64,000 nucleotides of DNA from Candidatus Acidiferrales bacterium (GTDB lineage Bacteria; Acidobacteriota; Terriglobia; Acidiferrales; UBA7541): positions 1 through 64,000 of the forward strand of contig JASHQB010000038.1 in NCBI GenBank assembly GCA_030037775.1, given 5' to 3'. A model generated the notes under the pieces. That model did not search any database and was not told the DNA's origin. It saw nothing but the letters and a program-made list of their open reading frames with translations. Made by a program: the position numbers and the translations under genes. Below, piece after piece: positions 1 to 10,235 of the stretch (position 1 is the stretch's first letter; the number at the start of each line of letters is the position of its first letter).

Positions 1-1458
1 CGCCACTTGCTTCGTCAGCGACGCGAGCTCGTCGTTGCCCGGCGTAGGAATCGCCTCGAATCCGCCTTTGTTCAGTTGCAGAATGTATTCGTTCTGTGCG
101 TAACAATCATCCAGCCCGCCGCGTGCAATCGAAGTCGTGTTCCGGCATCCTCCCGGGTCCGGCCCCGGCACGCTCTTTGTGTCCAGCAGGTACAGCATTT
201 TGCCGTCCTTGCTCACGCTCACCGAACTTGGATACCACCCCGTCGGTATCAGCCCACTTACCGCATTCTTTGCGGGCGTCGAAGTCTGGTCTGTAAAGAT
301 TCCTTGCAGATTAGCCACTGCAATCGAATTCGCCCCGCCATTCGTCACGTAAAGAGTTTTTTCATCAGGCGACAGCGCCAAACTGTTCGGATTGCTTCCC
401 ATGAGCTTTTGCGGATTCGAGAAAATCGAGTGCGGTGCCGTCGTATCGATGACGACATTCACCAAGTTTGAGGTACCAATCACCGCCACCTCATCATCCG
501 TTGCCAGCGCCGCGTACAAATATTCTCCCTCCCGATCCAAAATCATCTTCCCCGGCTCACCCGGCACTTTGATTCGCTCCTTCACCTTCGGCTCGCCCGA
601 AATATCCAGCACTACAATCTGCCTGTCCCGCGGGCTCGACACATACGCCGTATCATTTCCCTTCGTCACCACCCAGAAAGGAAACTCTCCCCCCGCCTCT
701 CCGGTCTTTTTCGCGTCTTCCTTCCCTGGACGCAAATCCAGCTCCGCAATTTTCTGCCGTGCTGCCACATCCACTACGCTCACCGAATCATTCTCGAAAT
801 TCGCTACCACCAGCTTTTTTCCATCCGCCGTCACGCCAATTCCCGCCGCTTCCGGCTTCACGTCGATGCCCAACCCATGCTCGTGCCCCAGCTTGATCGT
901 CGGTCCAGCTTCCGCCTCTGCCCATTCGTCGCCGTTTTTCGCGAACACATGCACATCGTCATCAACGCCGCCCGCCACATAGAATTCCTGTCCGTTCGGA
1001 TTCCAGGCAATCCCGTCAAACGTATTCGCTACCTGCAGTACCTGCGTTTTCCGCGGCGTATCCTGCGAAACATCGAACACAAACACATACTCATTCGAAT
1101 CCCGCTTCATCCGCCTCCCCAACGCATCGTCCATCTCGTTGTACCCGCTGGTCAGCACGAGCAGCGTCGCTCCGTCCGGCGACATCACCGACGTTACCGG
1201 CTGCCCCGCCGCATAATCCGGAAAATCCTCTAGCCCAGGATTGAGCGGCACATAAAATGACCCCTGCGCCGCCATCGGCGTAATCGTCATCCCCGTCGGC
1301 AGCACCGCGCGGCTCTCCAACGACGGGCTTGCCTGAAAATGCCCCGGCCGCGCCTCTCCACTCTGCCGCCGCGCGCCCGCTTCGTGCCGCGTCGCAACAA
1401 ATACCGCCAGCACAATCGCCACAATCATCGCCGCCGTGCCCGCCGTCGTCCGTTTCAT
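1..1458 (-). CDS. YVTN/YncE-like beta-propeller protein, 3' part outside window (possibly the propeller half of a YncE-phosphoesterase fusion)
   Basis: Manual reverse-strand translation from ATG at 1458 is open to the window edge: MKRTTAGTAAMIVAIVLAVFVATRHEAG...; repeated propeller motifs such as SPDEKTLYVTNGGANSIAVANL and GITADGKKLVVANFENDSVSVVDV-type blades. Confidence 0.8.
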   Translation of the reverse strand, partial: MKRTTAGTAAMIVAIVLAVFVATRHEAGARRQSGEARPGHFQASPSLESRAVLPTGMTITPMAAQGSFYVPLNPGLEDFPDYAAGQPVTSVMSPDGATLLVLTSGYNEMDDALGRRMKRDSNEYVFVFDVSQDTPRKTQVLQVANTFDGIAWNPNGQEFYVAGGVDDDVHVFAKNGDEWAEAEAGPTIKLGHEHGLGIDVKPEAAGIGVTADGKKLVVANFENDSVSVVDVAARQKIAELDLRPGKEDAKKTGEAGGEFPFWVVTKGNDTAYVSSPRDRQIVVLDISGEPKVKERIKVPGEPGKMILDREGEYLYAALATDDEVAVIGTSNLVNVVIDTTAPHSIFSNPQKLMGSNPNSLALSPDEKTLYVTNGGANSIAVANLQGIFTDQTSTPAKNAVSGLIPTGWYPSSVSVSKDGKMLYLLDTKSVPGPDPGGCRNTTSIARGGLDDCYAQNEYILQLNKGGFEAIPTPGNDELASLTKQVA

Positions 1459-1672
1459 CCTGCTCTCCTGATCGCTCGAACCCGTGCTTCTGCAGACAAA
1501 ATCGCCGCCATTTTGTCACAACTCGCGGCATCCGCGCTCCGCTGAATTCGCCTTCGCGCCAACGCCACCCGCGCCACATTACAGCCGCATTACAACTTCG
1601 ATGTCTCTCTGTTTTGAACTGGAGTAAAATGCCGCGCAGACCGGACGGCATCGCGCTCGCGGAGGACAAAGC

Positions 1673-2998
1673 ATGCGCTACTTTTTCTGCGTCATTCTAT
1701 TTTTGCTTCTCTTCATTGCGCCAGCCGCTTCCGCGCAAACCACTATTCCAGACACGCCCGCCGGCCGCACCTTCAGCGCCTGGCTTCAAGCCTTCAACAG
1801 CGGCGATCAAGCCCAGCTCGACGCCTACTACCACAAATACGATCCCGGCAAATCCGCCTCGGACATCATGTCCTTCCGCAAACAGACTGGCGGCTTCGAG
1901 CTCCTGCAAATCCTCAAGAGCGAGCCTCTCCACCTCGAAGTTCTCATCAAGGAAAAGCTGAGCGACACCCGCGCCCTCGCAAATCTAACCTTGAAAGACG
2001 CGTCCGGCACCGTCGCTGAACTTTCTCTTCGCGCGCTTCCTCCCGGCGCCACCGTTGCCCAACTCAACTACAAACTCGACGCCGCCACTCGTACCGAAGT
2101 CATCGACGGCGCCATCGCCGACCTCAACGAATTTTACGTTTCCCCCCAAGTCGCCACGCAAATGTCCGACGCCGTCCGCGCCCGCCAGAAGCGCGGCGAA
2201 TTCGACTCCATGACCGATGGCGACGCCTTCGCCATGAAGCTCACCGAGGATTTTCGCGCCGTCAGCCACGACAAGCATCTTCGCGTCGATTTCAGCCCCG
2301 TGCCCATCCCGCCGGAAACCTCCGCACCTGATCCCAAAGCCGAAGCCGAATATCGCAAGGAAATGGAACGCGCCAATTGCGGCTTCGACAAGCTCGAAAT
2401 CCTTCCCGGCGACATCGGCTACGTCAAATTCGATTTCTTCGCCGACCCGGGCGTCTGCGGCCCTACGGTCATCGCCGCCATGAATTTTCTCGCCAACACC
2501 GACGCCATCATCTTCGACCTGCGTGAAAACGGCGGCGGCGATCCTGAGATGGTCACCTACATTTGCTCTTATTTATTCGACCAGCCGACCCACCTGAACG
2601 ACTTGTGGACTCGCAAAGGGAACTCAACTCACCAGTATTGGACGCTGCCTTACGTCTCCGGCAAGCGCCTCGCCACGCAGCCGGCCTATGTCCTCACCGC
2701 GCACCGCACTTTCTCCGGCGGCGAAGAATTCACCTACGATCTCCAGCAGCTCAGGCGCGCCACCATCGTCGGCGAAGTCACCGGAGGCGGCGCGCATCCC
2801 GTCGCCGGCCATCGCATCAATGACCATTTCGAAATCGGCGTCCCCTTCGCCACCGCCATCAATCCCATCACGCATACCAGCTGGGAGGGAACCGGCGTCA
2901 CTCCCGATGTCAAAGTGCCCGCCGCCGACGCCCTCTCCACGGCCCAAGACTTAGCCACCAAAAAACTCACCAGCTCCAACAAATCCTCCCCGCAATAG
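1673..2998 (+). CDS. S41 family peptidase (C-terminal processing protease-like), secreted
   Basis: Signal peptide; DAIIFDLRENGGGDPEMV and TAHRTFSGGEEFTYDLQQLRRATIVGEVTGGGAHP motifs. Confidence 0.9.
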   Translation: MRYFFCVILFLLLFIAPAASAQTTIPDTPAGRTFSAWLQAFNSGDQAQLDAYYHKYDPGKSASDIMSFRKQTGGFELLQILKSEPLHLEVLIKEKLSDTRALANLTLKDASGTVAELSLRALPPGATVAQLNYKLDAATRTEVIDGAIADLNEFYVSPQVATQMSDAVRARQKRGEFDSMTDGDAFAMKLTEDFRAVSHDKHLRVDFSPVPIPPETSAPDPKAEAEYRKEMERANCGFDKLEILPGDIGYVKFDFFADPGVCGPTVIAAMNFLANTDAIIFDLRENGGGDPEMVTYICSYLFDQPTHLNDLWTRKGNSTHQYWTLPYVSGKRLATQPAYVLTAHRTFSGGEEFTYDLQQLRRATIVGEVTGGGAHPVAGHRINDHFEIGVPFATAINPITHTSWEGTGVTPDVKVPAADALSTAQDLATKKLTSSNKSSPQ

Positions 2999-3098
2999 CT
3001 CGCAAGTCGCACCGCGTCCGGTGTGGGCCGTCGCTTGTCAACGTCGCGCGAATCGCGCCCGGCTCTCTCATGTAAATTAGTGAACTACTTACCTGTTT

Positions 3099-3335
3099 GT
3101 GATATACAGAGGCTCGCTAAGAGGCCAATTACACTTGTCACTTCAGGACCGTCGCACCGTCGCCGAGATGATCGGCGAACTCTTGCGCGATGCCAGTGTC
3201 CTCGTTGCTGTTTTTGCGCCTCTTGAACGACTCATCAGCGGCAAATCTTTGACATTCCTCGGTGTGTTTATCATAATAGCTTTGGTGCTTGTACTTGCAG
3301 TAGCAGGAATAGCGATCGAGGTAAAGCGCCTATGA
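3099..3335 (+). CDS. small membrane protein, unknown function
   Basis: 78 aa ORF with C-terminal TM helix (FLGVFIIIALVLVLAVAGIAIEV); its stop overlaps the next ATG (ATGA). Confidence 0.5.
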   Translation: MIYRGSLRGQLHLSLQDRRTVAEMIGELLRDASVLVAVFAPLERLISGKSLTFLGVFIIIALVLVLAVAGIAIEVKRL

Positions 3336-3508
3336 CTAACCTGATGATCTTCCTCCCTGTTGCAATCTGCAGTCTAATCGGGTCGATCGCGGGATTCCAC
3401 TTCGCGCGCTTAGAGCGTAGCCGCATGCGTGCTCTTCGACACGAGCAACGCGCAACAGAGAATGCCGAACCGTACTTGCCCTTTGCCGAAATGACTCACC
3501 CCCGCTAG
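3332..3508 (+). CDS. small membrane protein (58 aa), unknown function
   Basis: ATG overlaps previous TGA; MTNLMIFLPVAICSLIGSIAGFHFARLERSRMRALRHEQRATENAEPYLPFAEMTHPR. Confidence 0.4.
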   Translation: MTNLMIFLPVAICSLIGSIAGFHFARLERSRMRALRHEQRATENAEPYLPFAEMTHPR

Positions 3509-3517
3509 TCTTTTCGA

Positions 3518-4378
3518 CTAGTCGCATCCACCTACTCCGCCGTCGTGTACTTCGCGCCATGACCCGCCGTAGCGCTTATATATGTCGAATTCCTCGTCTT
3601 CATAACCCCTCAACTCCACTACAGTTTCATCGACCCCGTCTCCATCGAGATCTAACTGGTCAATAAAAATATAATCCTCTCCGTCCGTTGCCTCCGTCAG
3701 GTCGATGCTCTTGTTGTATTGGACGAGTTCGGCTGTCGCGTTTGACACGCCTATCTTGCCGATCAGAAATGCCTCGTGGAGCGCGCTCTTGGTCCTCAAA
3801 GAGAGCGAGCCAATCAGGAATTGGCTATTGCTCTCGTCTATTTTGGTCACGATAAGTCGGTCTATCTTAACGTCGCTCGCCATCCCCGCCGAGACACCAT
3901 GTTTTCGAAACTCGTTCATGGCCAGTTCTACAGCATACTTGCGTTCTTGGGCGTCGGGGTGACGTTGACCGCTTTCGTGCGTTCGAATGCTTCGCGCATT
4001 GGATGCAAGCACCTTTGCATCCTTCTGCAGATGAAAACCTTGATCCGGTGACACGAGCGCGGCCGACGAGTCGCACTGAAAGTTGGCAATTCTCTTGACC
4101 GTTACCTCACCCATCTTGTGGCCCTTGGCAAATAGGGCCAATCGCTCGCCCGGTCTGTAAGCACTTTCGTCGTCGTCGGCACGGGCTTTGGGATTAAAAA
4201 TCTCGATTGCAATCAGATCGCCGAATCTTGGCGTCGTGCCACCAAAATCCTCGCCATAATTGTTCTGCGTCACAACGTAGACGGGTTGGTCGGGCCCCTT
4301 CCAAACAGTTCTCTCTTTGTCAGCTTGAGCCAGAAACGGAACGAGCAATAACACTAGGACACAGCCGGGTCGATTCAT
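3518..4378 (-). CDS. hypothetical secreted protein with C-terminal DLDGDGVDE motif
   Basis: Signal peptide MNRPGCVLVLLLVPFLAQA; Asp-rich DLDGDGVDETVVEL resembles FG-GAP/VCBS calcium loops. Confidence 0.65.
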   Translation of the reverse strand: MNRPGCVLVLLLVPFLAQADKERTVWKGPDQPVYVVTQNNYGEDFGGTTPRFGDLIAIEIFNPKARADDDESAYRPGERLALFAKGHKMGEVTVKRIANFQCDSSAALVSPDQGFHLQKDAKVLASNARSIRTHESGQRHPDAQERKYAVELAMNEFRKHGVSAGMASDVKIDRLIVTKIDESNSQFLIGSLSLRTKSALHEAFLIGKIGVSNATAELVQYNKSIDLTEATDGEDYIFIDQLDLDGDGVDETVVELRGYEDEEFDIYKRYGGSWREVHDGGVGGCD

Positions 4379-4496
4379 GGGAGTCTCCTCCATCATTCGA
4401 CCACATCGTCCAGTTTCTGTGACTGGACGTAGGTACAGTCTATTACATACGAGTTAACAGCACTGAAGATACCGAGAACACCGCTCGCTTTTGTCA

Positions 4497-4518
4497 GGGC
4501 ACGACTTCAGCCGTGCCG
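4497..4518. repeat. intergenic short palindrome GGCACGACTTCAGCCGTGCC
   Basis: Hairpin GGCACG/CGTGCC in intergenic DNA; related hairpin at 30400-30424. Confidence 0.5.
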
Positions 4519-4594
4519 AAATAGAACATCCTGTCTTGCGTAATTTCCGTGCAACGTATTCGCTTCTCCTGCCTGCCTCCCTGCCTCGATGCCT

Positions 4595-7165
4595 TCACGC
4601 CTCCTTCACCCTCCTCTCCAACTCCCTCGCAATTTCCTCCGCATTCTTCTCCGCACCAAACCTCACCGGCTCGCCAATCGTCACCTTCACCGCTCCGTGA
4701 CGCACCGGCTTCAACCTCAGCCACGGATTTGCCAGGCGCGCCTGCGCCAGCTCCCACAATCCATCGATGCGCACCGGCACCACCGGCAAATCCAATTTCG
4801 TTGCCAGCAATCCAATCCCGCCGCGAAATTTTCCTACTTTCCCGTCCTTCGTCCGCTCGCCCTCGGGAAACACCAGCACGTTCCATCCCTTGTCCGCCAA
4901 CTCTCCCGCGAACGCAAAACTCTCGCGAAACCCGGTCATCTTCGGCAGCGGAAACACATTGAACAGCGCAATCACCAAGAAATAATCCATGCGATTCACC
5001 GCGCGCATGAACCATCCCATCCCTGACGGATGCCGCATCCCCCACAGCCGCTCCGCCTCCATCGCCGTCGCCAGCCGGTTGCGAAATTTCCGCGGCAGCG
5101 CCGCCAGCACGCACCCAATGTCCACGTACGTCACGTGATTCGCCACCACCAGCACCGGCCCGCGCACGCCCCGCAAATTCTCCCGCCCGCGAATCTCCGG
5201 ACGCGCCAGCAGCATCGTCGCCGGCCACGTCAGCGCGTAATACACGGCCAGTCGGATCCACGTCACCGGCCATCGCTGCGCCCAGCGCGAAAATTTGTGC
5301 GTCTGCGGACGCGCCCTCGGCTCGCGCAGCAATTTTTCCAGTTCGCCAACCGTCTTCGCCTCCGCAAATCGCGTTTCGCTCAGGTCCACCTGATACTTTT
5401 CTTCCAGCGCGCTCATCAACTCCACTTTGTCTAGCGAACTCATCTGCAAATCCCGCTCGAGATTCGCATCGCCGCTCACGTTCCCGCCCCGCCCCATAAC
5501 TCGCGCAATTAGTTCGCCGAGCGATCCCTCTGCCCCGGCGCTTTGGGTCGCGGACCCATCTACTCGCGTTCCAAATTCCCGCGCCGCCGCATCGCGAATC
5601 TTCGGCAGCATCGGCTTCTGCGTCGGAGTCCGCGGGAAATCCGCCTCCTTCCACACCACCCATCGCCGCATGCGCTGGAATTCCGCTAGCCCCGCGTTTG
5701 CTCGCTCCACAATTCTCGCTGCATCCACGCTCGCATCCCCCAGCAGCAGCACCGCGCACGCCTCCGCATTTCCATCTTTCTCGATTCCCACCACCACCGC
5801 GTCCCGAACGCCCGGCTGTTTCCGCAGCTCCGCTTCCAAATCCTCGGGATAAACATTCATTCCCGCCGGCGTCACAATCACGTTCTTGCGTCGCCCTTTG
5901 AAATACAAATTTCCCTGCGCGTCCACCTCGCCCAAATCACCGGTGCGAAACCATCCTTCTTCGCCGGCCACCGGCTCCAGTTTCGCGCCCTGAAAATATC
6001 CCGACGCCACGTTTTCCCCGCGCACCAGGATTTCTCCGCCTTCACCCAGCTTCATTTCCATCCCCGGCAGCAGCTTCCCAATCGACCGTTTTCCCACGCT
6101 GAACGGGTTGTTCACGCTCACCAGCGACGTCGTTTCCGTCAGCCCGTAGCCCTGCACCACCGCATATCCCAGCCGGTTCCAGAAAACTTCCACTTTTTCG
6201 GGCAGCGCCGCGCCGCCAGAAATAAACGCCCAGAATTTCCATCCCAGCCGCCGGTGAATTCTCCGAAACCTCCACACTCGCCGCAGAAATTTCTCGCCAT
6301 CCGCTCGCGCAAAATTTCTTTGAAGCTTTCCTGTGCGCCCTGCCGCCTCGATTTCCCGCTCGATCTGCCCCTCGAGCGACTCGATCATCCGCGGCACGCT
6401 CACCACCGCGGTCACGCGCTCGCGCGGGATCGCCCGCGACACTTCCGCCGGGCTCATCGTGTCCCAGAAAATCACCGTCCCGCCCAGCAGCGGCGGAATG
6501 AACATCCCCATCAACTGCCCGAACACGTGGCTCAGCGGCAGCAGATTCAAAAATCGCAGCGGATGAAAAAATCTCTCGTACTTCAAATATTTCCCGATCT
6601 CCGTTTCCATCGGCTCGATGTTCGCCAGAATGTTTCCGTGCGTCAGCACCACTCCGCGCGGCTCCGCCGTCGTCCCTGAAGTAAAAACAATCTCCGCGGC
6701 ATCGCTGCGTTTCGCATTGCTCATGGCAATCGTCAAGCGTCGCGCAGTGTCCTCGTGATCCTCTGTATCTCCCTCTCCCAGTTCTTCCAGCGTCACGCTC
6801 TCCCGCCCAATGCCGCTGACGTCCAACGCACGCGAATGCACGACCAATTTCGCATCTACCGTCGCTGCCACGCGCACCACAAAACTTGCATCCGCCGCTT
6901 CATCCATCGGCACCACCACCGCGCCCGCCAGCACGCACCCGAAAAACGCCGCCACCCACTCCGCGCAATTCTCGCCCCACAACATCACGCGCTCGCCCGG
7001 AGCTACACCGCGCTGCCCCAGCCTCGCCGCAAAACTCCGCGCCACGCCGCCGACGCGCGCGTAGCTCCACCGTTCCATCCGGTAGCCGCGCCGGTACGCA
7101 ATCGCGATCTCGCTTCCGCGCCGCGCGTACTCCTCGATAAATTCAATCAGTGATTGCCGTGCCAT
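4595..7165 (-). CDS. trifunctional AMP-dependent acyl synthetase / acyl carrier protein / PlsC-type acyltransferase fusion
   Basis: AMP-binding motif VFTSGTTAEPRGVVLTHGN; ACP motif DLQMSSLDKVELMSALEEKY; PlsC motifs NHVTYVD (HX4D) and FPEGERTKDG. Confidence 0.9.
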   Translation of the reverse strand: MARQSLIEFIEEYARRGSEIAIAYRRGYRMERWSYARVGGVARSFAARLGQRGVAPGERVMLWGENCAEWVAAFFGCVLAGAVVVPMDEAADASFVVRVAATVDAKLVVHSRALDVSGIGRESVTLEELGEGDTEDHEDTARRLTIAMSNAKRSDAAEIVFTSGTTAEPRGVVLTHGNILANIEPMETEIGKYLKYERFFHPLRFLNLLPLSHVFGQLMGMFIPPLLGGTVIFWDTMSPAEVSRAIPRERVTAVVSVPRMIESLEGQIEREIEAAGRTGKLQRNFARADGEKFLRRVWRFRRIHRRLGWKFWAFISGGAALPEKVEVFWNRLGYAVVQGYGLTETTSLVSVNNPFSVGKRSIGKLLPGMEMKLGEGGEILVRGENVASGYFQGAKLEPVAGEEGWFRTGDLGEVDAQGNLYFKGRRKNVIVTPAGMNVYPEDLEAELRKQPGVRDAVVVGIEKDGNAEACAVLLLGDASVDAARIVERANAGLAEFQRMRRWVVWKEADFPRTPTQKPMLPKIRDAAAREFGTRVDGSATQSAGAEGSLGELIARVMGRGGNVSGDANLERDLQMSSLDKVELMSALEEKYQVDLSETRFAEAKTVGELEKLLREPRARPQTHKFSRWAQRWPVTWIRLAVYYALTWPATMLLARPEIRGRENLRGVRGPVLVVANHVTYVDIGCVLAALPRKFRNRLATAMEAERLWGMRHPSGMGWFMRAVNRMDYFLVIALFNVFPLPKMTGFRESFAFAGELADKGWNVLVFPEGERTKDGKVGKFRGGIGLLATKLDLPVVPVRIDGLWELAQARLANPWLRLKPVRHGAVKVTIGEPVRFGAEKNAEEIARELERRVKEA

Positions 7166-7267
7166 CCTGCGGGACAGTTTCTCTTATCCAGCGTCGTTTT
7201 TGTAGCGCTGCGTGCGCACCCCGCCAGCCTCACGCGAAATCAGCGTCATTCAGCGCCATCCGCGCCT

Positions 7268-7308
7268 CAAAAAACAAAAAGCCCGGCCGCAGGGTTTCTG
7301 CGCCGGGC
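7268..7308 (-). terminator. intrinsic terminator for the 7333-9045 gene
   Basis: GCCCGGC...GCCGGGC stem; on the minus strand followed by TTTTTGTTTTTT. Confidence 0.7.
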
Positions 7309-7332
7309 CTCCACCAAAAATCTTGTGCCAGC

Positions 7333-9045
7333 TTACGGGTTCTTCTTCGCCGTATCCTGTTTCGCCGGATCCGCTGCCGCGGCATCCCCGGGGTTCTGAT
7401 AGCGCGTCAAATACGGCATGAACGGCGTCACCTCCAGCGGCATTTTCTCGCGCGCCGAAAGCAGCTCCACCGGCTTCGACTTCGCCATCTCGATCGAGTC
7501 GTCCCACGAATCCAGCACGATTCGCGACCCCAGCGGCAGCGCCGCGATCTGGTCCAGCTTCGTCGGCTGCAGCTGCGGCGCCGTCTCCATCAGCTGTTGC
7601 GCCATGAAAACGTGATTGCCCAGATTCGCGCTGATCAGCCCCGGCAGCTGTTTCTGCTCCGCCGCCAGCTGTTTCAGGAAAAGTCCCGCCGTCCCCAGCT
7701 GATTTTTGTAAATCGAATTCTTCAGCAGCTCGATGGCCTTCTTCGCCGCCACTTCCTCGTCCGCTTCCGAAGTCCGGAACGACATCCGCTTCAGCGTCTC
7801 CTGCGGCGAAAGCATGGTCGTGTCGTTGAACGAATATTCGTCCGGAAGCGACGCTCCGGTAATCACCGATCCCAATTGGTGCGCCAGAATCGCCGCGATG
7901 CTGGCCTCATCCGGCAGCACGTCCAGCAATCCCCGCGTAACCACGATCGTATGCCCGATGGCAAAAGCCTCGAGCGTTGACGTCATCAGCACCCGGCACC
8001 GCACATCCGGCTCGATGTCCAGATTGTTCGGCACTTCCAGATTGTTCACCACCTGGTCCAGCGCCTTGTCCACCGGCCCCGGAGGCGAAATCAATCCGTT
8101 CCGCTGCAGCCGGTCCAGCACGTTGTCTTCGCCCTCGCGCTGCCATTCGCGCTCCGCCATCACCGGCGACACATCCTGCGAAGCCTGCGCCTGGTCCTGC
8201 ACCTGCGGCGCTTCCACCGTCAAATTGCTGAACTCCGTCTCGCGCGACGCCAGCTTCAGGTTGAATCCCCACAGCCGCGTCTGCGAACGGTAGCGCACAT
8301 GCCCAAACGGAAAATCCTTCAGGTCCGATTCCGCGCTGTAGATGTACGACGGAATCCATAGATTCGGCGCCACGTTCGTCCGCCAGCTGTCGAAGTGCAA
8401 ATTCCACCCGAACGTCCGTGCCACCGGCACGAACACTCCGTTGAACCGCACAATCGCATAGCTCTGGTCTTCTACCCAGATGCGTCCCTGGAACCGTCCG
8501 TCTCCCGATTTCGGCAGCGGCGTCACGTCGAACACCAAGCAGCGCACCGCACCCAGAAATTCCCGCCGCACATAATCGAATCGGTAATGCTGCCGGTCGA
8601 AATCGATCGGATCTACGAAGATCATCTGCAGGAAGCCCGCCGGCACGTACGAATTTCCCAGGAACGATGTCAGGTCCTTGATGGGATTCAGCTTGTGCAC
8701 CCATCCCGCGTTCGCGTCCCGCAGCATCGTGCGGTCCTCTACGCCCCGGCTCAGGTCTGCGACCCCCAGATAGTAGTGGTCGTCTTCCGGAACCGCACCC
8801 AGTTGCGGGTCCCATTTCATGTCTTGAACGTAGGTTTCAACGATCGGGCTGTAATGCCGTAGTGTCGCCACTTCCTGATGCTCACGCGCCAGGATGGCAT
8901 TCACCACCTGATCCACAGTGGTCGGCTGGCTTGGTGTTACGACTGGCGGATTCGCCGTCTGTGCTGGCTGGGTCTGTGCAAATGACGTCCCCGCGAGACA
9001 CAATGCGAGAGCCGCAGTTAGAATACCGCGATTCCCCATCCCCAT
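7333..9045 (-). CDS. M48-metalloprotease-like secreted protein with degenerate zinc motif
   Basis: Signal peptide; EASIAAILAHQLGSVITG at the position expected for HExxH; downstream EADEEVA. Confidence 0.65.
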   Translation of the reverse strand: MGMGNRGILTAALALCLAGTSFAQTQPAQTANPPVVTPSQPTTVDQVVNAILAREHQEVATLRHYSPIVETYVQDMKWDPQLGAVPEDDHYYLGVADLSRGVEDRTMLRDANAGWVHKLNPIKDLTSFLGNSYVPAGFLQMIFVDPIDFDRQHYRFDYVRREFLGAVRCLVFDVTPLPKSGDGRFQGRIWVEDQSYAIVRFNGVFVPVARTFGWNLHFDSWRTNVAPNLWIPSYIYSAESDLKDFPFGHVRYRSQTRLWGFNLKLASRETEFSNLTVEAPQVQDQAQASQDVSPVMAEREWQREGEDNVLDRLQRNGLISPPGPVDKALDQVVNNLEVPNNLDIEPDVRCRVLMTSTLEAFAIGHTIVVTRGLLDVLPDEASIAAILAHQLGSVITGASLPDEYSFNDTTMLSPQETLKRMSFRTSEADEEVAAKKAIELLKNSIYKNQLGTAGLFLKQLAAEQKQLPGLISANLGNHVFMAQQLMETAPQLQPTKLDQIAALPLGSRIVLDSWDDSIEMAKSKPVELLSAREKMPLEVTPFMPYLTRYQNPGDAAAADPAKQDTAKKNP

Positions 9046-9066
9046 GACTTCGCCCCCTCAGTCCAA

Positions 9067-10110
9067 TCAGTACGCTAGTTCGAAATCGATTCGAACGTTC
9101 GCGGGAAAATCCACTGGTTGCCCGTCCTGCTTGGCCGGTGTGAACTTGATCCGCCGCGCTGCCACTTCCGCGTTCTCGTCCAGGCCATGGCCCAGACCCT
9201 GCAGCACCCGAAGAACCTCCACTTCACCCGATGCCCTGAAAATCACTTGCAGCACCACTGCGCCCTGGATTTTCGCTTCCTTTGCTTCGGCGGTGTATTG
9301 CGGTTCAGGCTTGTAAAGAATCACCACGCCATCCTGCGGCGCCGCATCGCTCACTTTTCTCGCGTGCGGAGCATTCTCGTCTGGCCGGTCGTCCGCGAAC
9401 GATCCCGTCTGCACTTGCCCGCCGTTTCGCGGGCCGCCCGCGATCGCCGTGCCGTTCCCAAAGCCTGCGCTCTCCACCACTCCCTGCACGCCCTTCGCTC
9501 CGCCCGTGCCGTTTCCTTTGCCCGGCCCTTCCGGCATATCGAAGCCGCCCGCCGCGTTCACGTTCACCGGCTGGGTCATTTTTTTCGTGGTCGCTGCCAA
9601 TCCGTTGGGATCTCCAAAGCCGCCGGTCTGCACCGGCGCTCTGGGTTTCTTCAAATCCGGCGCGGCGGAGCTTCCCAGAGAAACCGTCGGCTTATCCGGA
9701 ACCATTCGCGCGAATTCGTTAATCTTCGGTGCTGGCGTGGGATTGTGCTTCACCACCGGACGCTCCACATTCAGCTTGGCAAACACCGGCTCGATCAGCT
9801 TCGGTTTCGGCGGGTCTGGAATCACCACTGGCTTCGGGATTTCCCTCACCACTTCCCTATGCCTCGCCACCTTTGGCTGCACCCTCGGCTGCGGCTTGAA
9901 AGGCTCGAGTTCCGGCAGGCTGATTCGCGTCACCATATACTGCTTCGCTTCCGCCATCTGCTTTGGAAACAGCGCAGGAATCCACAGCGCGCACGCCAGC
10001 ACCAGCAGCTCGATGCCAAACCCCGCGCTAAACGACCGCCAGCGCGGCTTGCCGGACGCGAGCAGCGTGAAACCCGAATCCGGGCTAAAATGAGAGCCGT
10101 AGGCCGACAT
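9067..10110 (-). CDS. TonB family protein (energy transducer)
   Basis: N-terminal TM; Pro/Lys-rich middle; C-terminal YKPEPQYTAEAKEAKIQGAVVLQVIFRASGEVEVLRVLQGLGHGLDENA typical of TonB_C. Confidence 0.9.
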   Translation of the reverse strand: MSAYGSHFSPDSGFTLLASGKPRWRSFSAGFGIELLVLACALWIPALFPKQMAEAKQYMVTRISLPELEPFKPQPRVQPKVARHREVVREIPKPVVIPDPPKPKLIEPVFAKLNVERPVVKHNPTPAPKINEFARMVPDKPTVSLGSSAAPDLKKPRAPVQTGGFGDPNGLAATTKKMTQPVNVNAAGGFDMPEGPGKGNGTGGAKGVQGVVESAGFGNGTAIAGGPRNGGQVQTGSFADDRPDENAPHARKVSDAAPQDGVVILYKPEPQYTAEAKEAKIQGAVVLQVIFRASGEVEVLRVLQGLGHGLDENAEVAARRIKFTPAKQDGQPVDFPANVRIDFELAY

Positions 10111-10235
10111 TTACCCCTACCCCTTCCCCATTTGAGAATCTGGCTGCTGGGAACTTGCTCATTGTAGTACTGCCGTGCGGACCTGGGTGAATAGTACGAA
10201 TGTACTACTGTCCAAAGGCTTTGCCTTAAGCGACA

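Noticed and set aside
4494-5759. 421-aa minus ORF overlapping the AMP-ligase/ACP/PlsC gene
   Set aside because: Same strand but wrong frame; Gly/Ala/Arg-rich shadow, no motifs
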